Shown here in pieces: positions 16,212 through 16,873 of a DNA stretch of 16,873 bases (positions are counted from its first letter, which is position 1; each line of letters opens with the position of its first letter). The stretch covers positions 1 through 16,873 of the forward strand of contig JBKPQY010000298.1 in NCBI GenBank assembly GCA_046734315.1, in the 5' to 3' direction. The DNA comes from DASXRA01 sp046734315. GTDB taxonomy: Bacteria > Actinomycetota > Actinomycetes > Mycobacteriales > Jatrophihabitantaceae. The position numbers and the translations under genes are program-made. A model generated the notes under the pieces. That model worked only from the letters and a program-made list of their open reading frames with translations, did no database searches and had not been told where the DNA came from.

Positions 16212-16873
16212 ATGACCAGCAGCAAACGCGCAAGCAAGAAGCGGCCGAGTTGGCAGTTGAATCCACGGAATCGGCTGGACGCCCAGCTAGCGCTCATCCT
16301 AGAGAACCTCGAGGAGTCTGCCATCTACCCACCCAACCGGGACGAGGAGGTGGAGGTCGACTACCTGTATCGGCAGGGGGCGATCCTGATCCGTGATGAA
16401 GACGTTGAGCGCGTACGCACGCTCTTGGGTGGCGGCGAACCGAGGCGAACGGAGAACAACATCCGCGGACTTACCCTCTTCGAGCACCCTGCAACCCGCA
16501 GCACCCCAGAGACGTGCGCGTTCATCGATACCGAACTGGGCGAAGGAATTGCCACACCTGACCACATCCTCTATGTCTGCAACAACAACACCTGCCCCGC
16601 CACCGAGCCGGAAGAAGTGCCTCGAGGTGCCCAGCCCGATCCGGGCGTGGACGTTGCCCCTGGGGATCGATGCAACGGGACGGGCATTTTCGTATCGGTG
16701 CTGGACAGCGGCTGGCTACCCGAAGCCGAAGCCGCTCACGAGTGGCTCCACGGTGTCGACGGTGATCCCGAGAACCCCATCGGCCCAGACGGGAACATCC
16801 TTCCGTACGCCGGCCATGGCGCATTCGTTGCTGGAGTACTGCGCACGATGGCGCCGGCGGCGAACGTCTACGT
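16212..16873 (+). CDS. cytoplasmic subtilisin-like (S8) serine protease, 5' part
   Basis: The frame opens at ATG 16212, 8 nt after AGGGGG, and stays open to the window edge (220 codons seen). It has no signal peptide; the first 20 residues are basic, so the protein is probably cytoplasmic. A distinct N-terminal domain (about 20-155) contains VDYLYRQGAILIRDEDVERV and a Cys-containing CPATEPEEVP stretch, which I associate with actinobacterial S8/S53-type peptidases rather than with secreted subtilisins. Two thirds of the triad are visible: Asp165 in VSVLDSGW and His202 in GHGAFVAGV. The catalytic Ser would lie beyond the window. It is divergent from the TPR-CHAT gene. Its substrate is unknown; a partner in the conflict module is an inference from context. 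Confidence 0.85.
   Translation, partial: MTSSKRASKKRPSWQLNPRNRLDAQLALILENLEESAIYPPNRDEEVEVDYLYRQGAILIRDEDVERVRTLLGGGEPRRTENNIRGLTLFEHPATRSTPETCAFIDTELGEGIATPDHILYVCNNNTCPATEPEEVPRGAQPDPGVDVAPGDRCNGTGIFVSVLDSGWLPEAEAAHEWLHGVDGDPENPIGPDGNILPYAGHGAFVAGVLRTMAPAANVY

Noticed and set aside
1..16873. tRNA, rRNA, insertion sequence or integrase
   Set aside because: No recognisable transposase, integrase, tRNA cloverleaf or flanking long repeat was seen on reading both strands.

Overview
The window comes from a high-GC actinobacterium. Coding sequence is GC-rich with G/C-ending codons, GTG starts are frequent, Shine-Dalgarno (SD) sequences are G-rich, and genes overlap by 4 nt (GTGA, ATGA). I cannot name the genus from this sequence alone. 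Functions rest on motifs and remembered family features; no search was run.

Left end (1-1451). The last 31 codons of an unrecognised plus-strand gene converge on a small secreted PASTA-like lipoprotein gene (243-686, minus), with a 12-bp hairpin between them. About 765 bp follow with no convincing gene.

Middle (1452-8429, plus strand). A secreted family GH2 hydrolase resembles exo-beta-D-glucosaminidases (CsxA-like, with a Ser-Asp acid/base motif). After a 148-bp gap comes a tightly packed four-gene ABC importer of the polyamine (PotABCD/YdcSTUV) class: ATPase, lipoprotein binding protein and two permeases. Glucosamine is also a small cationic amine, so a functional link between the hydrolase and the importer is possible but unproven.

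Right end (8608-16873). This half looks like a signalling or biological-conflict module. A minus-strand pair joined by an ATGA overlap encodes a SIR2-like protein (probable NAD-consuming effector) and a 1212-residue nSTAND-type NTPase with one membrane helix and about 15 WD40 repeats. Upstream on the same strand is a TPR-CHAT (caspase-like) protease with an intact His/Cys dyad. Divergently, 56 bp away, begins a cytoplasmic subtilisin-like (S8) protease, cut by the window end. The four share a logic: a sensor/switch NTPase, a NAD-directed effector and two protease families that recur in STAND/CHAT conflict systems. The SIR2 gene is more AT-rich than its neighbours and has its own promoter region with a 9-bp direct repeat spaced 21 bp. 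It is the best candidate here for a little-described system, resembling a split form of the SIR2-STAND fusion known from Avs5 with added protease arms.
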